Part shown: piece by piece, positions 1-15,500 of the stretch
How the letters are laid out: the number at the start of each line of letters is the position of its first letter
How positions within the stretch are numbered: position 1 is the stretch's first letter
Source: Anisus vortex
Taxonomy: Eukaryota > Mollusca > Gastropoda > Planorbidae
DNA length: 64,000 bases
Assembly (NCBI GenBank): GCA_949126835.1
Contig: OX421492.1
Span: 39,976,498-40,040,497 of the forward strand
Direction: 5' to 3'
Program-made: the position numbers and the translations under genes
Notes under the pieces: generated by a model
The model's database searches: none
What the model saw: only the letters and a program-made list of their open reading frames with translations
What the model was told of the DNA's origin: nothing

Positions 1-501
1 CCATATTAAGTATTCCCTTACCACTTCAAGCGTAAGAAGAAAAAAAAAACTTGTTTTTATATGCCGGTTGGCCCAAATTTACTTTTATAGATGCGTTAGA
101 AAGAGTGTGTAAGCATTTACAATAATATATTAAGAAACATTACTTAAATGAAAATCACCTTGAAGAAATCAGATTTTTAAAAAGAATAATAACAAAAATA
201 ACTGAATTTTTTTTTATGCTGTTTTTGTTGTTGTTTACTTGCAGCAGGGAAGAACGTTTAGAAAGTGATTTTAATCTACTCTCGATTTGATTCTCTAACA
301 GTATAACATTTGAATTTAATATTAAGATATGTACAATGATTCAGCATACAAAAGTAAAGAAACACACCATTTGATTACGTTTAAACGTATGATTATTACT
401 TATGATTATTTCATATTGCAATACCAAAGAAAAGGTTGTGACTGACATATTTATTTTTAGTCCTGGCCATACCTGGCACCTGTCCCTTGAGCAGGACCAA
501 A
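1..501 (+). promoter_or_regulatory. 5' flank and putative 5' UTR of ELL
   Basis: AT-rich non-coding sequence upstream of the ELL start codon. A pyrimidine-rich tract ending in TTTTTAG at 454-460 could be a splice acceptor, which would make 461-501 the 3' part of a 5' UTR exon. No convincing TATA box or initiator was found, and the real promoter may lie before the window. Nothing else coding is recognisable here. Confidence 0.35.
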
Positions 502-3500
502 ATGGCGACTCTGATGGAAGGACGGGAATATGGTCTAGCTTCAAATGCCTTATCAGAGGAAAATAAAACGGTAGTTCATTTTAAATTGACAGACACAGCA
601 TTGAAAACGCTGGAGAATTATTCTAGATTAAAGGTAAGCGCTTTAAATTTGCAATTTCTTACATAAACTTCAAACATTTGGTAGCCTTTTCCGTACAACA
701 AGTGTCGAACTGAACTGAATTGAATGATTAGGACTATTCTATTAAATTTCATTTTTTAGGCCTAATTTTGTATGGATATTTAGAAGGAGTTTAAATTTTT
801 TAAATTGACCTGATAATGTTGGAAAGTTTTTTCAAGGATTAATTGGAAATATAAAAAATGAATCGTCTAACATTAACATATTTAGCATTTTAGCCCACAC
901 TAAGCTAAGACTAATTCAATTCGGTAGGAAAAAAGAACTGACAAAGCAGTTATGAAATGTTCGTAATTAAAGTTGAAAACTTAACTTAAAGTCAAAGTAA
1001 AAAAAAAATAGAGATCTATGTAGACTTTCCCAACTAAATTTCTTAACTCCACTTATAGGTAATAACATAGGGCATGATAGGCCTATTTTATATATATCTA
1101 CAATATAAATGACTAGGCTAAACTAAATGGGTTAAAATGTAGTTGGCCTATTAGGCTATTATTTGATATTTCTTGATAGGGCCTAACTAAGTCTAAGTCA
1201 CTGAATCTCAGAATTGAGAATTCTTTTAACTTTTAGATTTTAGACTAGACTTGACTGACTCATTAGTAGACATTAGCACCCCCTAATGTCACTTGTGAGA
1301 TATTAGGGGATGAAGTAGAATCTCTGGTTACATGTCACATGTAAATGTATTTCTAACTAGTCTCGTCAAAGGCAACTCTGGCTGGTCCTGGATGCTATCA
1401 GTTACCAGTACCAATGCCCCAATGAATGCATTGTTTGTTGCCAGGCCACTGGTTTTTCTGCTCATTGTTTCCTTTCGCCTTTAAGCCTGTAGCAATATTT
1501 GTCCATAATAGCCTATGCCTATTATATATAAATGGCATTATGAATGATTATGGGCCAACTTTTAAAACAAAACTATAGACTTATAGGCCTATCCTATATG
1601 TTTATTTATATGACTTTATCGTAAAGTTTATGATATACATAGGCCTAAATGAAAGAAATATTTATTAAAAGAAAATGAAGTGCAGGATAAACATTATATT
1701 TATATTTAACATTAGGCTAAGTAATGAGGGCCTACTTCTTTTGGTATAAAAGCATAAAGCCTACAATTTTAAAAAATTCGGCTAGTGTCTAAAGTTAAAG
1801 CTAATTATTTAACATTTTTTAACATTCTGAATATGATTACTCTACTCATGAGATTTATAGGCATAGGGCGCCATAGTCATAGGCACACTTGACATGATCT
1901 CTTATTCTCTTCTCTATACTATAAATAATAGTTTTAAGTCGGCCTATGTCATTACATTTTAAAATCTGGTGTATTGTAGGCCTACATAAGATTAGGGCCT
2001 TATGAGTAGACTATTTTTAAAGTGTAACCAATCACCTTCTGTAAATTTAACCCAAGTGCCCAATAGGGAAGGTTTCATAAATATGCAAAATGTCATAGGA
2101 ACGGTGGTGAGGGAAATTCTTAGAGTACTTCACAAAATATAAACTGTCTTTTCTGGGGTGCCTCTATGTCTTTTTTTGCAACTATTGACCGCAGGGTGTA
2201 ACTCACTAAAGTCTTTCTTAAATAGTAGTGACTTTAATGTCTTTAAAAAATTAGCTTGCTTAATTAAGAACAGAAACTATTGTGAACTAAACTGCTTTGC
2301 AAAAATGGGATACAATACAATTTGTATTAGGTTTTATAACAAAGATGGTTGGAAAGGAATACCCCCAACCTGCTATAGGACAGTGGCAGATTTGAAATCT
2401 TCTAATGTGGATTATTTATACATTTTGAACTATATATATGCAGAGAGTTAAATGATTAGAATATGTTGTTTAGAGATCATTAGTATTATCAAATATTGAA
2501 TTTTCTGTTTTTAAATATTTAAGCATTTGATTTTTATGTATCTTTTACAGAGTGGCAGAGCTACAATTAAATTTCATGGAACTACTGGGGTATGTATTCT
2601 TGCATAACATACTGTATTTAAGCCTAGCTAAAATGATTTAAAATATAAAAAAATGCATACATTGTTTATTATTAGCTTTTTACATTTAAATTATATCTTT
2701 TTATAGATAATAAAGATTCCAAGTTTTGGGAACCAACCAGAGAGAATATTTCAAATCTCATTGTCAGCATTACCAGGGGATCCCAATGGCAGTTTTGATT
2801 GTATTCAGCAAAATTCAAAGTAAGTGCTCACATTAATTTTTCTATATATTTGCATTAGTTCTACTGGCCATACTATCTCCATGCATGTATGTCATGGCCT
2901 AAGAAATGTATGAATGCTGCCTCATAAGCCATATTGACCAAAAATGTTCTGAAAGATTCACACTTGTTAGGCTATCATAATTGTCCCTTATCATTGACTG
3001 GTCTTTGAGGAATTGATTTCAATCGCTCACACTTAAATGTTATTGACCAGGTCCATGATTCCTTCATTGTACAGGCTGTTTTTCTTTCAGGGTTCCCGCG
3101 GCCTCCTGAAATTTCAGGATGTCCTGAAATCCTCCTGAAATTGCAAAAAAGTGCAAAAACTCCTGAAAACCTCCTGAAATTTGAAATAATCTCCTGAAAT
3201 GTCCTGAAAAATTGAGCTGACCCCTATTTTTTCCTTCTCCAACACATGTCCCTATTTCAACAGCCCCACCTCGCTTATAATGCTTGCTACGCCAAGCCTA
3301 TCCCTTCTCGCTTTGTGACGGCAAAGATGGTATACATACAGCTCTTCCTCCTCTTTCGCTCCCTCTCCCACAGTTTGTTGTCTGCTAGATTAGATAATGA
3401 TAAGGACTAAGCTAGCGTTTATAGAGGCGGCGGGTTTCGGAAAATCGCACGTCGACCCGAGCGAACTCGAGTTTGCTTTACAGTAAAGTTGTTCATAGAG

Positions 3501-6500
3501 GACGCGGGCCTCTCGGGGCGACAAATTTGCAGACCGGCGCGGGTAATTACTAGAACTAGTTAGGTGCCTATTTTCGCGATCAATGTTGAGAATGCCTGAT
3601 TACGCTATGCGCGGCGCCTACTAGTCTACTTGGGGTCAGCGAACCGACATAATTTGCCGAATTGATTTATTTTGAAATATATTTATATCAAAATACACAG
3701 AAATAGGTCTTTTTAATTGTTAAAAAGAAAACGATGACGTTTAAGACGCTATCTTATATCATATTATGGTAAAAATTCCAGTCAGTAGGCCTATTTAGCT
3801 AGCCCTACTAGAGTTGTTCGCGATGTAGGCCTACGCCGATTGGCGCCGATATCATTATCAACTTTTTAAAGGTGTAGGTGTAGGCCCTACATGGTTTTAC
3901 TAATTATTATATCGTATGGGTAGGCCTACAATGTGTTTTTTTTTATCAATGTGGGAAATGTAGGCAGACGATTTTGGGTCTAGGCATAGGCCTAGCCGGT
4001 GTGGCCCTAGGTCTATCAGTTTATCAGTAAAAAGACTGGGCCTAATCTAGAAGTCTAGATCTAAGTCATGTTATTCACCAATACATTGATGAAATACACT
4101 CAATGCTAAATATATCTGACTAGAAATCATTACAAACAATGTTAATGGTAATTAGGTTAGGGCACTTGTATAGCGCGTCATCAAAACTGTCATCAAAACC
4201 GCGTCATCAAAACCGGCGCCGTTCTGTCTAGAAAGCATGATAGGCAGGCCTACTTCAAAAGAATTTTTGTGTGTGTCTACCCACTATAGTGTTAGCCTAC
4301 TATAGGGATAGGAACGTGAGTATGGACAGTGACTTAGATGTAGAAACAGATACATTACTTTGCCTTATGACTAATGGCTGTATTGATCTGTTGTTTTAAA
4401 TAAGTGAAGCGCTGTGTATGCCTTTTATGCATGATTGAAACCATTTTTTTTTTAAGGAAAGTTTCCAAATTAGGGTGAATATTTAGTAACTTTTATGTTT
4501 AAATGGTATGAACTTTTGAGAAGTTAAAATGCGGTATACCCCCCCCCCCCCCCACCCCCAAAGTCAGGATGCAACTTATCCACAGGTGTTGTGTTTTTTT
4601 TTTAATACGGTAGTTTATATGCACCAGTTCAGAATCAGCTACTCCCTCCCCCCACTGGACTATTCCCCCCTTGCACTATTTGCACAAGACCACCGTAAGT
4701 ATTTGCCCCTCCTTACCTAACTACACATGGCTGCTGTAAGGTTTTATTTTTGTAGCAGGATTTTAATAGGCTTAATGATCCTAATGATTGGAAAGTAATC
4801 AAATTGGATTATCTACATGTCCTTTACAATAGCAGTTTTTTTCTTGTCATAGTGATAGTTTTTTTAAACTTGTAAATCTGTAAGCTTTCTATATACTTTT
4901 CAATGTAGGCCCATATAAATATGTTCTCTATACTTGTTAATGTAACACTCTATATGTTACAGATGCCCCTATACAGGACACTATATTTCCATTCTCTACC
5001 CTTCCCCCCCCCCCCCCCCCGGGCCTTTTATTTTCATAAACCAAATTTCTTGTATTTGTACTTTAAAAAAAAAATTAAGATTTCTAAAGACAGTTAAAGG
5101 ACTCTATATAATAAACATAGCTTAATGGTACATATTTAGCTTCCACATTGTAATACCCTTAAAAATATTTTATTTAATTTTATTGTATCTGAGTCGGTTT
5201 TGCCGCGCCTCCTGATATTTTAGATTTTCTCCTGAAAAACTCCTGAAAACCTCCTGAAATTTTGATTTGAGTTTGGTGCAGGAACCCTGTTCTTTTGACA
5301 ACATTTTTCATTTCCCTTTGTTTATTGTTAGTTTATCTAAAAAGTATGGAAAGAAAAACAGTCTATATATAGAGTGGAATTTTAAATTCATTTATCCTTT
5401 TTTCTCAACAATGTTCCAATTGATAATATTGTTACTCATTTGATTTTTACTGCATTATAATATATGAAATAATGAGCATATGCTGAGGTCATTCAAATCA
5501 GAGCCCAAAATAAAATTTGCAATAGTTGACAGTTTGAAAACACTTTAGGCTATAAACCGCTATATTCCCTTTGTAGAGAAGGTAACAAATCTAGGTGTCT
5601 TTGATGCCTACATAAGTAAGGGCTATATTTTGAAATCTAATGCATATTTGTGCGCACAAGATCTGATGATCTGATGGCAAACTATTCAACTTAGCACGTT
5701 GCAGGGCAAAAACAAAGTACGCCATGTTCTTATACATGAACTTCTCTTTGCTGATGACGCTGCTCTCATATCCCACTCACAGTCATGTCTTCGGAATTTG
5801 GTTAGCCCTGGCTCGTGCTTGCCAAGAGTTTGGACTTACCATAGGCCTTAACAAGACAGAGGTAATGGGTCAAGATGTAACCGATGTCCCCACCATAAAC
5901 ATTGGAAACCACACCCTGCAAGTAGTGTAAGAGTTCACCTACCTTAAATCCAGTAACCTGTCCCTCAAAATTGAGGTAAACAAATGGATAGGGAAAGCAT
6001 CAAGTTGACGCTAGCTACCAAAATATTCGTCTACAGAGCTTGTCTTAAGCACCTTGCTTTATGGTAGTGAGAGCTGGACAATATACATGTCACAGGAACA
6101 CTGATTAAACATGTTCCACCTACACTGCTTGCATCGAATTTTAGGCACCACCTAGGAGGAATGCAAATCAAACCAGGAAATCCTAAACCAGGCCAATATA
6201 CTAAGCATGTTTGCATTACTATTACAGTGCATTGGCTTGGCCACACCAGGGGCTTGAATACCAAAGGACACCCTGTACGGAGAAAAGGCCACAGGATCTT
6301 GAGCCACAGGCCAGCTCTTCTACAACATAAAGATGTGTGTAAGCAGGACCTCAGGGAAATGGGCATAGATGAGCATTCATGGGAGAATTTTACAGCTGAC
6401 GGTGGAGTCTGGTGACATGCCGTTTACAATGGGATAACCTCCCTAGATGCAAAAAGGACCATGGCTGACATTGACAGAAGGCAGAAAATGAATGCAAAAG

Positions 6501-9500
6501 CATCCTCCACACAGCTGCCCTTGTTGTTCAAATGCGAGGAGGTGTTCAATGGACTGTCATTTGCTTGCCACAGCAAGCGCTGTCCCTCATTAAAATCCTA
6601 AGGGAGCATCCATTGTCTTGGGAGACAGGAGCCATAATATAAAATCTAATAATGTTTTTGTAGACTAGTGTAGTCTAGAGAGTTTTAGTCCAGTTCATGT
6701 TTGAAATTAATGCTATGTCTGGTTTTGATGCTTGGTTTTAAATGCGCACTGAGCTTACAAATTGTTTGTTGACAGTGTTACACAAATAACTCATTATGAT
6801 AAGGAAGAACAAATTTAATAATTTTATCCCCTCTGAACTAAAATTGTGTGTTTTATTAAAGATATATATACTTCTGTCATTCATGCTGACAAACCTAATC
6901 TAGTGATAAAATTATACATTGGCATAAAAAATATACATTAGTAAATATAATATGAGTTTCTAGTTTTCGTTCAAAATCTTTGTACTCTTATCATTCAGTA
7001 TTAGGCAAAAACTTCCATACTGATTGTTTTGATACTTTCTCCAGTTTACAATTTTAGTGCAATTTGTATTTAACTCTTTCTCTCCGGAATTATTTTCCCT
7101 ATTCTGCCGGAATTATCCTTTTTTTTCTCTTTGCCATCACTATTGCTATCTTCAAATCTTAATAACTTTTTTGGTTTTAATCAGACAATATCATATTTGG
7201 AGAATATAAAATCATTTGTTACTTACATTAAAAAAATAACTTTTTAAAACGAAAAAAAAAAAAAAAAATCACTCACCATAGTCTTACATAACACAAATTC
7301 CAAGGCTCACACCAAAATAAATAAATTCCCAAAATAATTAACTACATTGTTTTCCTCAAATATATACTCCTTTTCACTATTAAAAACAAATATTTCTTAT
7401 AAAATAGAAATATAAAGCCCGTATTTATCATTTATTATCACTACCCACCACATACGGCCATGCACGGGTAAAAAAAAATCCTTAAAAATGCATTTAAAAA
7501 AAATGAAAACACGATGTAAACACAAATCCGGATGTTATTCAAAGGGAAATCATTCTAGATTTATGTAAAAGAAAAAGAATAGCGCTGAAAATTAACGAAA
7601 TAAACATATTTTAACAAATCGACGCTGGCATCGTCGATCCGTCAAAATGGCCGTTTTAAAATCGACGCTGATATCGTCGATCCGGAGAGAAAGAGTTAAT
7701 AGTGCTAAGCAACCAAGTATAAACAAATGTATTCTTCTCATTTGCAGTAGCCTGTCAAGTTTTGGCACAATGCAATACAGGGTGTCTGTAAATGCCACAG
7801 ATGATGTTTTTGATCGCACCAGGGCAAAAATGACAATGGCAGAGGAAGAAAATAAAAAAGTGTGGTACGTTAAAAATTTTCTTGTAAATAAAGCGAATGC
7901 ATTAGTACAATTATTTATTTGGTACGTTTACATCAAATGTTTTTTTTAAGGCATCTTAACACTTTTGTTGGTTTGTTTCTTTCCTTAGTACTAAAGAGAT
8001 AAAGCCAAGTGGTCGTCATATTAGCAAAAAAGTAAAAAAGGTATTACCTCCAGGAAGTCTTAAAATTCCACCTCCAGTTTCCAAATCAAGTTCTGTTACA
8101 AAATCAGCATCTACCATCAGTGGATCCAGTCGTCATTCTTTCGGAGGATCATCCTCATTGCCCACAACTACATCATCACTTGTGTCCTCATCCATGATTA
8201 GTCCTTCTGTACCTGCTCTTGGGTTAAGTAGACATTCTCCTACCCCTAACTCCACTTCATCTGTTACTAAAGCTCCTAGTATCAACACTAATAATCAGTC
8301 ACGAGTGTTGACCTCTTCCACCACAAAACAGTCTTCTGGTGCTATTAACATGCCATATAGGTAAGATTTATGGTTTGGTATTGCATTATTTCAGTTTTGA
8401 TATTTTGACAAATGAAGAACAAAGTTATTGGCATTTAATTGATGTTTAAAAAAAAGTTTAATGTTTTAAAAAACATTTTTCTTTGCAGGGACAGGATTAT
8501 ACACTTGCTAGCTCTCAAACCTTATAAGAAACCAGAATTGATTCTTAGACTTCAAAAAGGTAATCATCACTTGGATATTAGGTCCTGGTTTTTAAATTAT
8601 TTTCCCCTGGACCCCTCAGGAAAATAAAAAAATGCAATACAGACACACAAGTAGTAAAAAATAAAGACATTTATAAAATAATTTGACATCTACTTTTATC
8701 AATTATAAGTTCAACAATCTTTTTGACACAATAGCCTCTTAGAATGTCAGTATCTCTAGTATTTAGAATTCAGTTTTCAGCATTTTAATTCAGTTTACTA
8801 TATGATGCTATTGTAAATTAAAGGCTAGGTCTAGTATGTAACATTAAGTGCTTTTTTCATTGTAAAACATATATGTCTGCAATACAAAACTATTATTATT
8901 GTTAGATTTGAATTAACAAGAGACTCCAGGAGAAGTGAATTAAATTTTAAATCGAGAGTGCTGACTATAAAACCAGCATAAAAATTATAATTTTTGCAAC
9001 TAATCTAGAGTAGTTTTTGTACATTTAAAAAATATTGATAAAGTAATTAAAGTATGTTTGAGGAGGGGGAGGCAGTTATATCTATATTTTTAAGTTTTGC
9101 GGACAATTAGCACAAGATATTGGTGCATTAACAATTAGCTTGATATGCTGGTATGTCCATTTTTAGTCACCATTTTATTACAATCTATATGTTAATGCAT
9201 ATTTGGGCATTATTAATTTAAAACATACATATTTGCCATGTCTAAATAGCTATTTTGGTGATTGGAGGGAATGTTGAAACCCATTAACCCTTTACTGGGC
9301 AGACGTTTTTCCATTTTTTAGCTCTGTGCGGGCAAGATTTTTTAGGATTTTTTGACGCCCATATTTATTTGTTTTAGAAGCTATTTTATCCATTGTTACT
9401 TCTTCAAACAATTGATTGAAAGTAGCTTAACTGAGACTGATTAGCCACAGGCCAATGAGGCTAGTTTGTTCCCTAAATTCTTCTATTTTTATTTAATTTG

Positions 9501-12500
9501 TTACATTTTCCACCCATGGGGGGGGGGTGTCTCCCGGAGGTCCCTACCGTCTACTTCAAGATCAGACTCACAACTTTCGATATATCTTTTTTCACTGTCG
9601 GAAAAATCGAAAGTAGGCCACTATCGATGTCACTATCAAACTTAACTTCACCCGATTAAAAAATTCCCCTAACTTAAATGCCCATTAAACTAAACCAGAA
9701 GAACGCCTAATTAAGACCTGACGGCTCCATCACACCACTTCACGAAAAAAAAGGTTTAAAATATGAAAAAATAAACTTACAGCGATGAAAAATTTACTAG
9801 AGATACTTCAGACATTATTTTAACCGGAAATAAAAAAACAAAATGCTCCAGAGATCTCAGACTAGACGAGAAAGCAGCCTGAACTATATAAATTGTCACG
9901 GACGTTTTCGGGCGTTTTGCCCGTATCGGCAACGGACGTTTTCGGCCGCAGTGCCCGTTAAAGGGTTAAGTGACACAACACTTTTGTTCTAGAACTGACT
10001 CCTTATTTAGTGTTTATTATACACACTTGAGATACAAAAGGAATTTGTCTAGGCTTTTATGTGCGTAATTCATTTCACATTTCTTTTAATTTACCATATT
10101 ACATGTTTTCTTTATTTTACATTCAGATGGAATTCGTGAGAAAGATAAGAACTCTCTGGGTACTGTTCTTCAACAAGTAGCCACCATGAACAGAGATAAT
10201 AGTTATACTTTGGCAAAGGGGGCTTGGGCTGATGTGCGGTTGGACTGGCCGTTTTATACTGAGCAGGATAAAGTATTACTTAAAAAGTATGCTCCTTTTA
10301 AAAATGTACATTCATAACATTTAAAATTTAAAATAAAGAAATGATCCATAATAAAATGATGACCCTTTTAGAAGTTAAAAACAACACAAGGGATGGAAGT
10401 GTAACTACAATCTTGTGTATATTAACCCTTCCCATACCGACCTACTTATTTGTAATGTATACCTTCAGTCCCAGACATTATTTCAGAATGGCTGAGACAT
10501 CGATAAGGTTCCGAAATTTTTAAAAAACTTTTTTGTTGGTAAAAATTGATGAAAACACGAAGAGAGTAAATTGCTAGAAACATAATAACTTACCGTATTA
10601 GAATATTTCCAATTCATAAAGTAATTGCATTCATTCGTAATAATAATCCATAAGAAGTCTCATCAACATGTACCGCCATAATAACGGAAGGTAATTCGGT
10701 AGCGTCCATTAGGACAGCAATTTCAATTTCACAAAAAAAAAAATATCAATAATTGGTCAATTTTCATAATTTTAAAAGCGAAATAAAATTCAACTATTCA
10801 GCTATCGAATAAATGTTCTGCCCGAGACTATTTTGAAAGGTCAAATCCTTTATTTTGATCTTTAAATAGACACCCTTCCTTGAGGGAAATATTCGAGGCT
10901 AAGATTCCAGGAGATTTCATATTTGGAGGGAAATATACGTGTCTGTGTTTTAGGGAAAGAAATAGAGGAAAATATACGCGACCGGGGCTGTAAGAATTAA
11001 TAACCACATTAAAGCATAAACTGATTATAGCATAAAGTAACTAAATCATTTAAAACATTATATCAATATGTCTACAACATTAAGCGCTTTATTTTAAAAT
11101 GATAAATCCATTTTTTTTAATACCTTTATAGCTTTGCTTAAATATTAATGCATGGAGCACACAACGTTTTTTTTGTTTCTTGTAATTATTTCTGATTTTT
11201 ATGCAAAACAAAAATCATCTCCAAAAAAAATTTTGATCTATAAGTTGTATCTCTTTTTTTCTTCATAACTATTGTAGAAATCTTCAGCTTGAAAGTAGAG
11301 CTGCACCTACATCACCAGCTGTTTCTCCAGCTAGCAATCCAGAAAGTCCAGGGAACTCACAGGTTTTTACATTTTCTATAAAGCAAATTTTAAAACTTTT
11401 AGTTATGCCTAAGTTGATTGTGATGCAGTTCATTTTGAGAATTGAAACAAATATTTAAAATTTGTAGAGTTTTTGAAGATACTATAACAGAAATTACGTT
11501 TCATAAGAACATTTTAATGGAGTAAAGATGTCAAAATAAATTACCTTATATACTCGTGTACAGGCCCAAGTGCTCTAATTACCATCACCAGTGTTTGTAA
11601 TGATTTTGATAAAGACTGTCCCAAAAAAATTAATAAACGATGAGTGCTGTTTTTTTATCTCGTTCTCTTGGCAATAGGATGTGATTTTTCTCAGACTCGT
11701 AGGTACTACTTTCAGGCATTATTTCTTAAAGATTTTAAATCTTTTTTGTTGAAATGTCCTGAAATGCATCAATTAGTAGTTTTGGAAACATTGCTTAGAC
11801 AGGCACGGTTTTCTCAGAATGCTTTAGTAGCTATAACCTATAGGCCATAGGTTTTAAATAAACATATCTTTATCTATTACTTCTAATCTAAAAGCTAATG
11901 CCTATTAGGACTAGGTAGGTTTTACACATTTATGATTCTTTCCATATTGTAATTTGCTATAAATACAAAAAATGTCGCCTTGGGCTTACACTACACTTCC
12001 ACAATACAAAATCGGTCCAAACAACATTATATTTACACCTACAAAAGTTTTCTTAACGTAGGCCTAAACAATAGCCTAGTGATTCTACATCACAACAACC
12101 CCAGATAAGGTTGATAGTTGCAACTTAATGATAGATGATGTTTTTCGAACTTTAAAAAACTATGTCGAGTGTATAGGTTGCACCCATAATTTGTATCAAA
12201 ATTAAAACTTTAAAAAGTGTGACCTAAAAGCGAGTATATACAGTACTTGAAACTGAGACTTAAAAAAAATAATTTTGAACCTATATTTTATATTCTTATT
12301 AGAAAAGACAAGCAGATGAAACTGATGACAATGCCTCAAATCCCAGTAAGAAAAAACGTATAGCACATACAGACAGGCGCCAAGTTGAAGAGCGACCTGT
12401 TAGTGTAAGGCCTACATTAATTCAACAGTCTTCACCTACAGCTAATAGAGAAAATTTTGAAGGTACAAAGTAATACTTAAATTAGAGCTATTTATGTTTC

Positions 12501-15500
12501 ATTATTTTGTTAAATTTACTTTTGTCGAGGTGAGGGCATACAAACTTATTATTTCAGATTTTACATGATTTATTTGAACAAGTCATCCAAATCTTACTTT
12601 GCATGTAATTAATTTTTGGCTATTTTAATACAATATTTAAAATGTTTCTCGATCATAAAATTATTTCAGACAATAACGTCTGGATAAAAGATTCTAGTTT
12701 TTAACAGATAACATAATTAACCCCCAACTTTGTTACTTTGTATACAAAATACATTCATTTTTTTTTAAGCTGTAGAAATTTTTGGTCTTATAATTTAAGA
12801 TCAATTATTAATCTGGGGATAAGGAAGTTCACTAGTATCTTAGGCTTTGTACTGTGAAATTGAATATTAGGCTCTGCCCTCTTTCAGCCTCCGTTGCCAG
12901 TTAACCCCTAAAGCGCAGACCTATTTTCACAAAAATGCATTAAAAAGTGCAGCTAAAACCGACAGCATGACATTCAAAAAATCTCTTTTATGATATTTTC
13001 ACATTAGATATATAAACCTATATATTTTATTAAAGCTTATAGTTTGGGGAATTGGAAAAACATATTAATTGTTTAATATCAAGAATATAAAATGTAAAAA
13101 ATACAGGGCAATTTTTTTCCACAAAAACTTCACAAAAATATTTTTATTAAATTAAACACAACTAAGTAGTAAAAATGTTATAAAAATTAAAAAAAACCCC
13201 ATTAAATTTTAGACCTATATGTATTAAATTTAAGAAAAAGTATATTAGTAAGTATAAGAGTCTCCTGTAATCTTAAGAAAAGTCAGGGTACAGTTCGACA
13301 TTGCACTCAGTGAATCTAGTGCGCACCCACCCAGTTTGAAAAAAATGAAAATAAATATTAAATGTTGTTTATCACATTTTTATTAAATTATGATGAAAAT
13401 GAACTAGTTTTAACCTAGGCCTGCAAAATAAACACACTTAAATACACATTTATTTAGATAATAACTAAAATAAAAACGATATTTAGCAACGCCCATCTTT
13501 AGAAGACAATGATCTTGCTAACAACAAACACAAAGCTAATTTATTGAACTATTTGCCGGCTATTATAGCTATTAGATCTATTTCAGTATATTGAAAACTA
13601 AATCATTAAAATAAAACAAATATGAATTCAATACACTTCTTACTATTTAGAATTTCATCAAAAATCAATAAAATATAATTCAAATTATGCATCAATTCCA
13701 TCATAGCTTATGGAATAGTCACTAACACCTTTGATCATTTGGGTAAAAAATGGCTGCCGTTTACTATTAGAAGAGACGGAAGTCAATAAACTTTTTGGAT
13801 ATGTACGTTTTTACGGAAAAAAAACGAATGAAAACAACACAATGTAGCCGAAACAAAGCTAAATTAACTTATATTTAACGCTGAGCCACGATCGCGGCCC
13901 CACGCGCTTTAGGGGTTAAAGAAGCAAATGCAAGCAAAAGCAGTAGTAGTGTCATTTGGGTTATAGTAAACCTTCTACACAAAACTTATCAGTATTTTCC
14001 TTCTTCTTTAGGTACTAATGAAGAAAATAATACTGAAAGGCCAGATTTTATAAGGTAAGTAATATATTTTAAATGGCTTGTTTCTAAAAGTAAGGAGAAA
14101 CATTTTGACAATAGCCACTAAACATCTCTTTGTAAGATTTTCACTTGGGAATGTTAAATTTTAATTGTCCTCAGCAAGTTTACAGCTATTGAAGACAGTG
14201 AGCAACGTCAACACTACAAACAAGAGTTTAATAGAGAATATGTTGAATACAGAGAATTACATAAAGAAGTGGATGAAGTAGCCCGTAAATTCCAGAAATT
14301 GCGTTCTCAAATCAATGAAACTGAAGAAGGAACCAAGGATTTTGAAGTATGTTATTAATTCTTGTGAATGTTTCAAATCTATGCTTTTGGATACATGCCA
14401 TTCTCTTTAACTGGTATTACAAGTTATCAAGTACTCTTGATGCCAAAAGTCAGTTCATATATCAATGAATTTTTTGCTGCTTTAACTGTGTGAACCCCGA
14501 GTTCCTGGCCCTTTAATTTTTCTTCCCTGAGCTCCTGCGGAAAATCAACACAAAACAGGCACACAAGGGAAACATGAGACATTTATTAAATTAGGTTATC
14601 ATCTTTTATTTATTATTACTGTATCCTCATCAATCACTTTTTAACAAGTATTCCTTCTTAGTAAGCCAGTTTTTCTAGTATTTAAAAATTTTGTCCAAGG
14701 ATACTTAGCAATAATTGCAGATTCCCTCCTTCGTCCCTTATCTTAAGAAAGTCTTAAACAGGTTTAGACAACGTTTATTTATTATCCAGCACATGTTTGA
14801 TCACTTGTATTTGATTTTCTTAGTTGATTCGACATTATAATAAGCCTTTTTGATTCCACATTATAATAAGCCTTTTTGATTCCACATTATAATAAGCCTT
14901 TTTGATTCCACATTATAATAAGCCATTTTGATTCCACATTATAATAAGCTTCATTTCAAAATTTTTTATATATTGTAAATTGTTTAGAACTTAATTTACC
15001 ACTTGATTCACCATAAATTGCATGCCAAGTCTATTATTGCATTTTCAATGCTTCTTTTTATTGTAAAATATCTTGAAATTACTGACTAAAGACTCAACTT
15101 TAGGCAACACCATTACTTCTACATTGCACATGTAGGATTGTTTTGACATTAGCATTTTTATCCATATTATTGGGAATATCAATGTGTTTAGAAGGTGGTG
15201 TGCATGTTAGCCAAAAATATCACCCAGAGTACAAGTTTTTAACCCTTCTTGCACTGACCTACTTTTTTGCTATGTATTGTATAGCCATGTAACGGCTATT
15301 ACTTTACTAATTACTCCCCACGGCCCAGACTTTATTTTAGAATTGCTATTGGGTTCCAGAATTAAATTGGTTCTTTTTGTTTGTAAAAGGTGATAACGTG
15401 TAGAGAGTAAATTGTTTGAAGCTTGATAACTTTCTCTATTAGAATCGTCTAATTCTTATAATTATTTGATTTATTGCTAATATTAATTCATCTGAAAAAC

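Noticed and set aside
2158..2451. 97-codon open frame in ELL intron 1
   Set aside because: No recognisable motif and no need for an extra exon: exons 1 and 2 join in phase and match the ELL N-terminal domain without a gap.
6031..6366. 111-codon minus-strand frame
   Set aside because: Antisense shadow of the LINE remnant, whose plus strand carries recognisable polymerase segments.
7592..7949. Two overlapping frames around ELL exon 4
   Set aside because: The minus frame is antisense to MITE 1 and exon 4. The plus frame is exon 4 read through from the MITE into intron 4.
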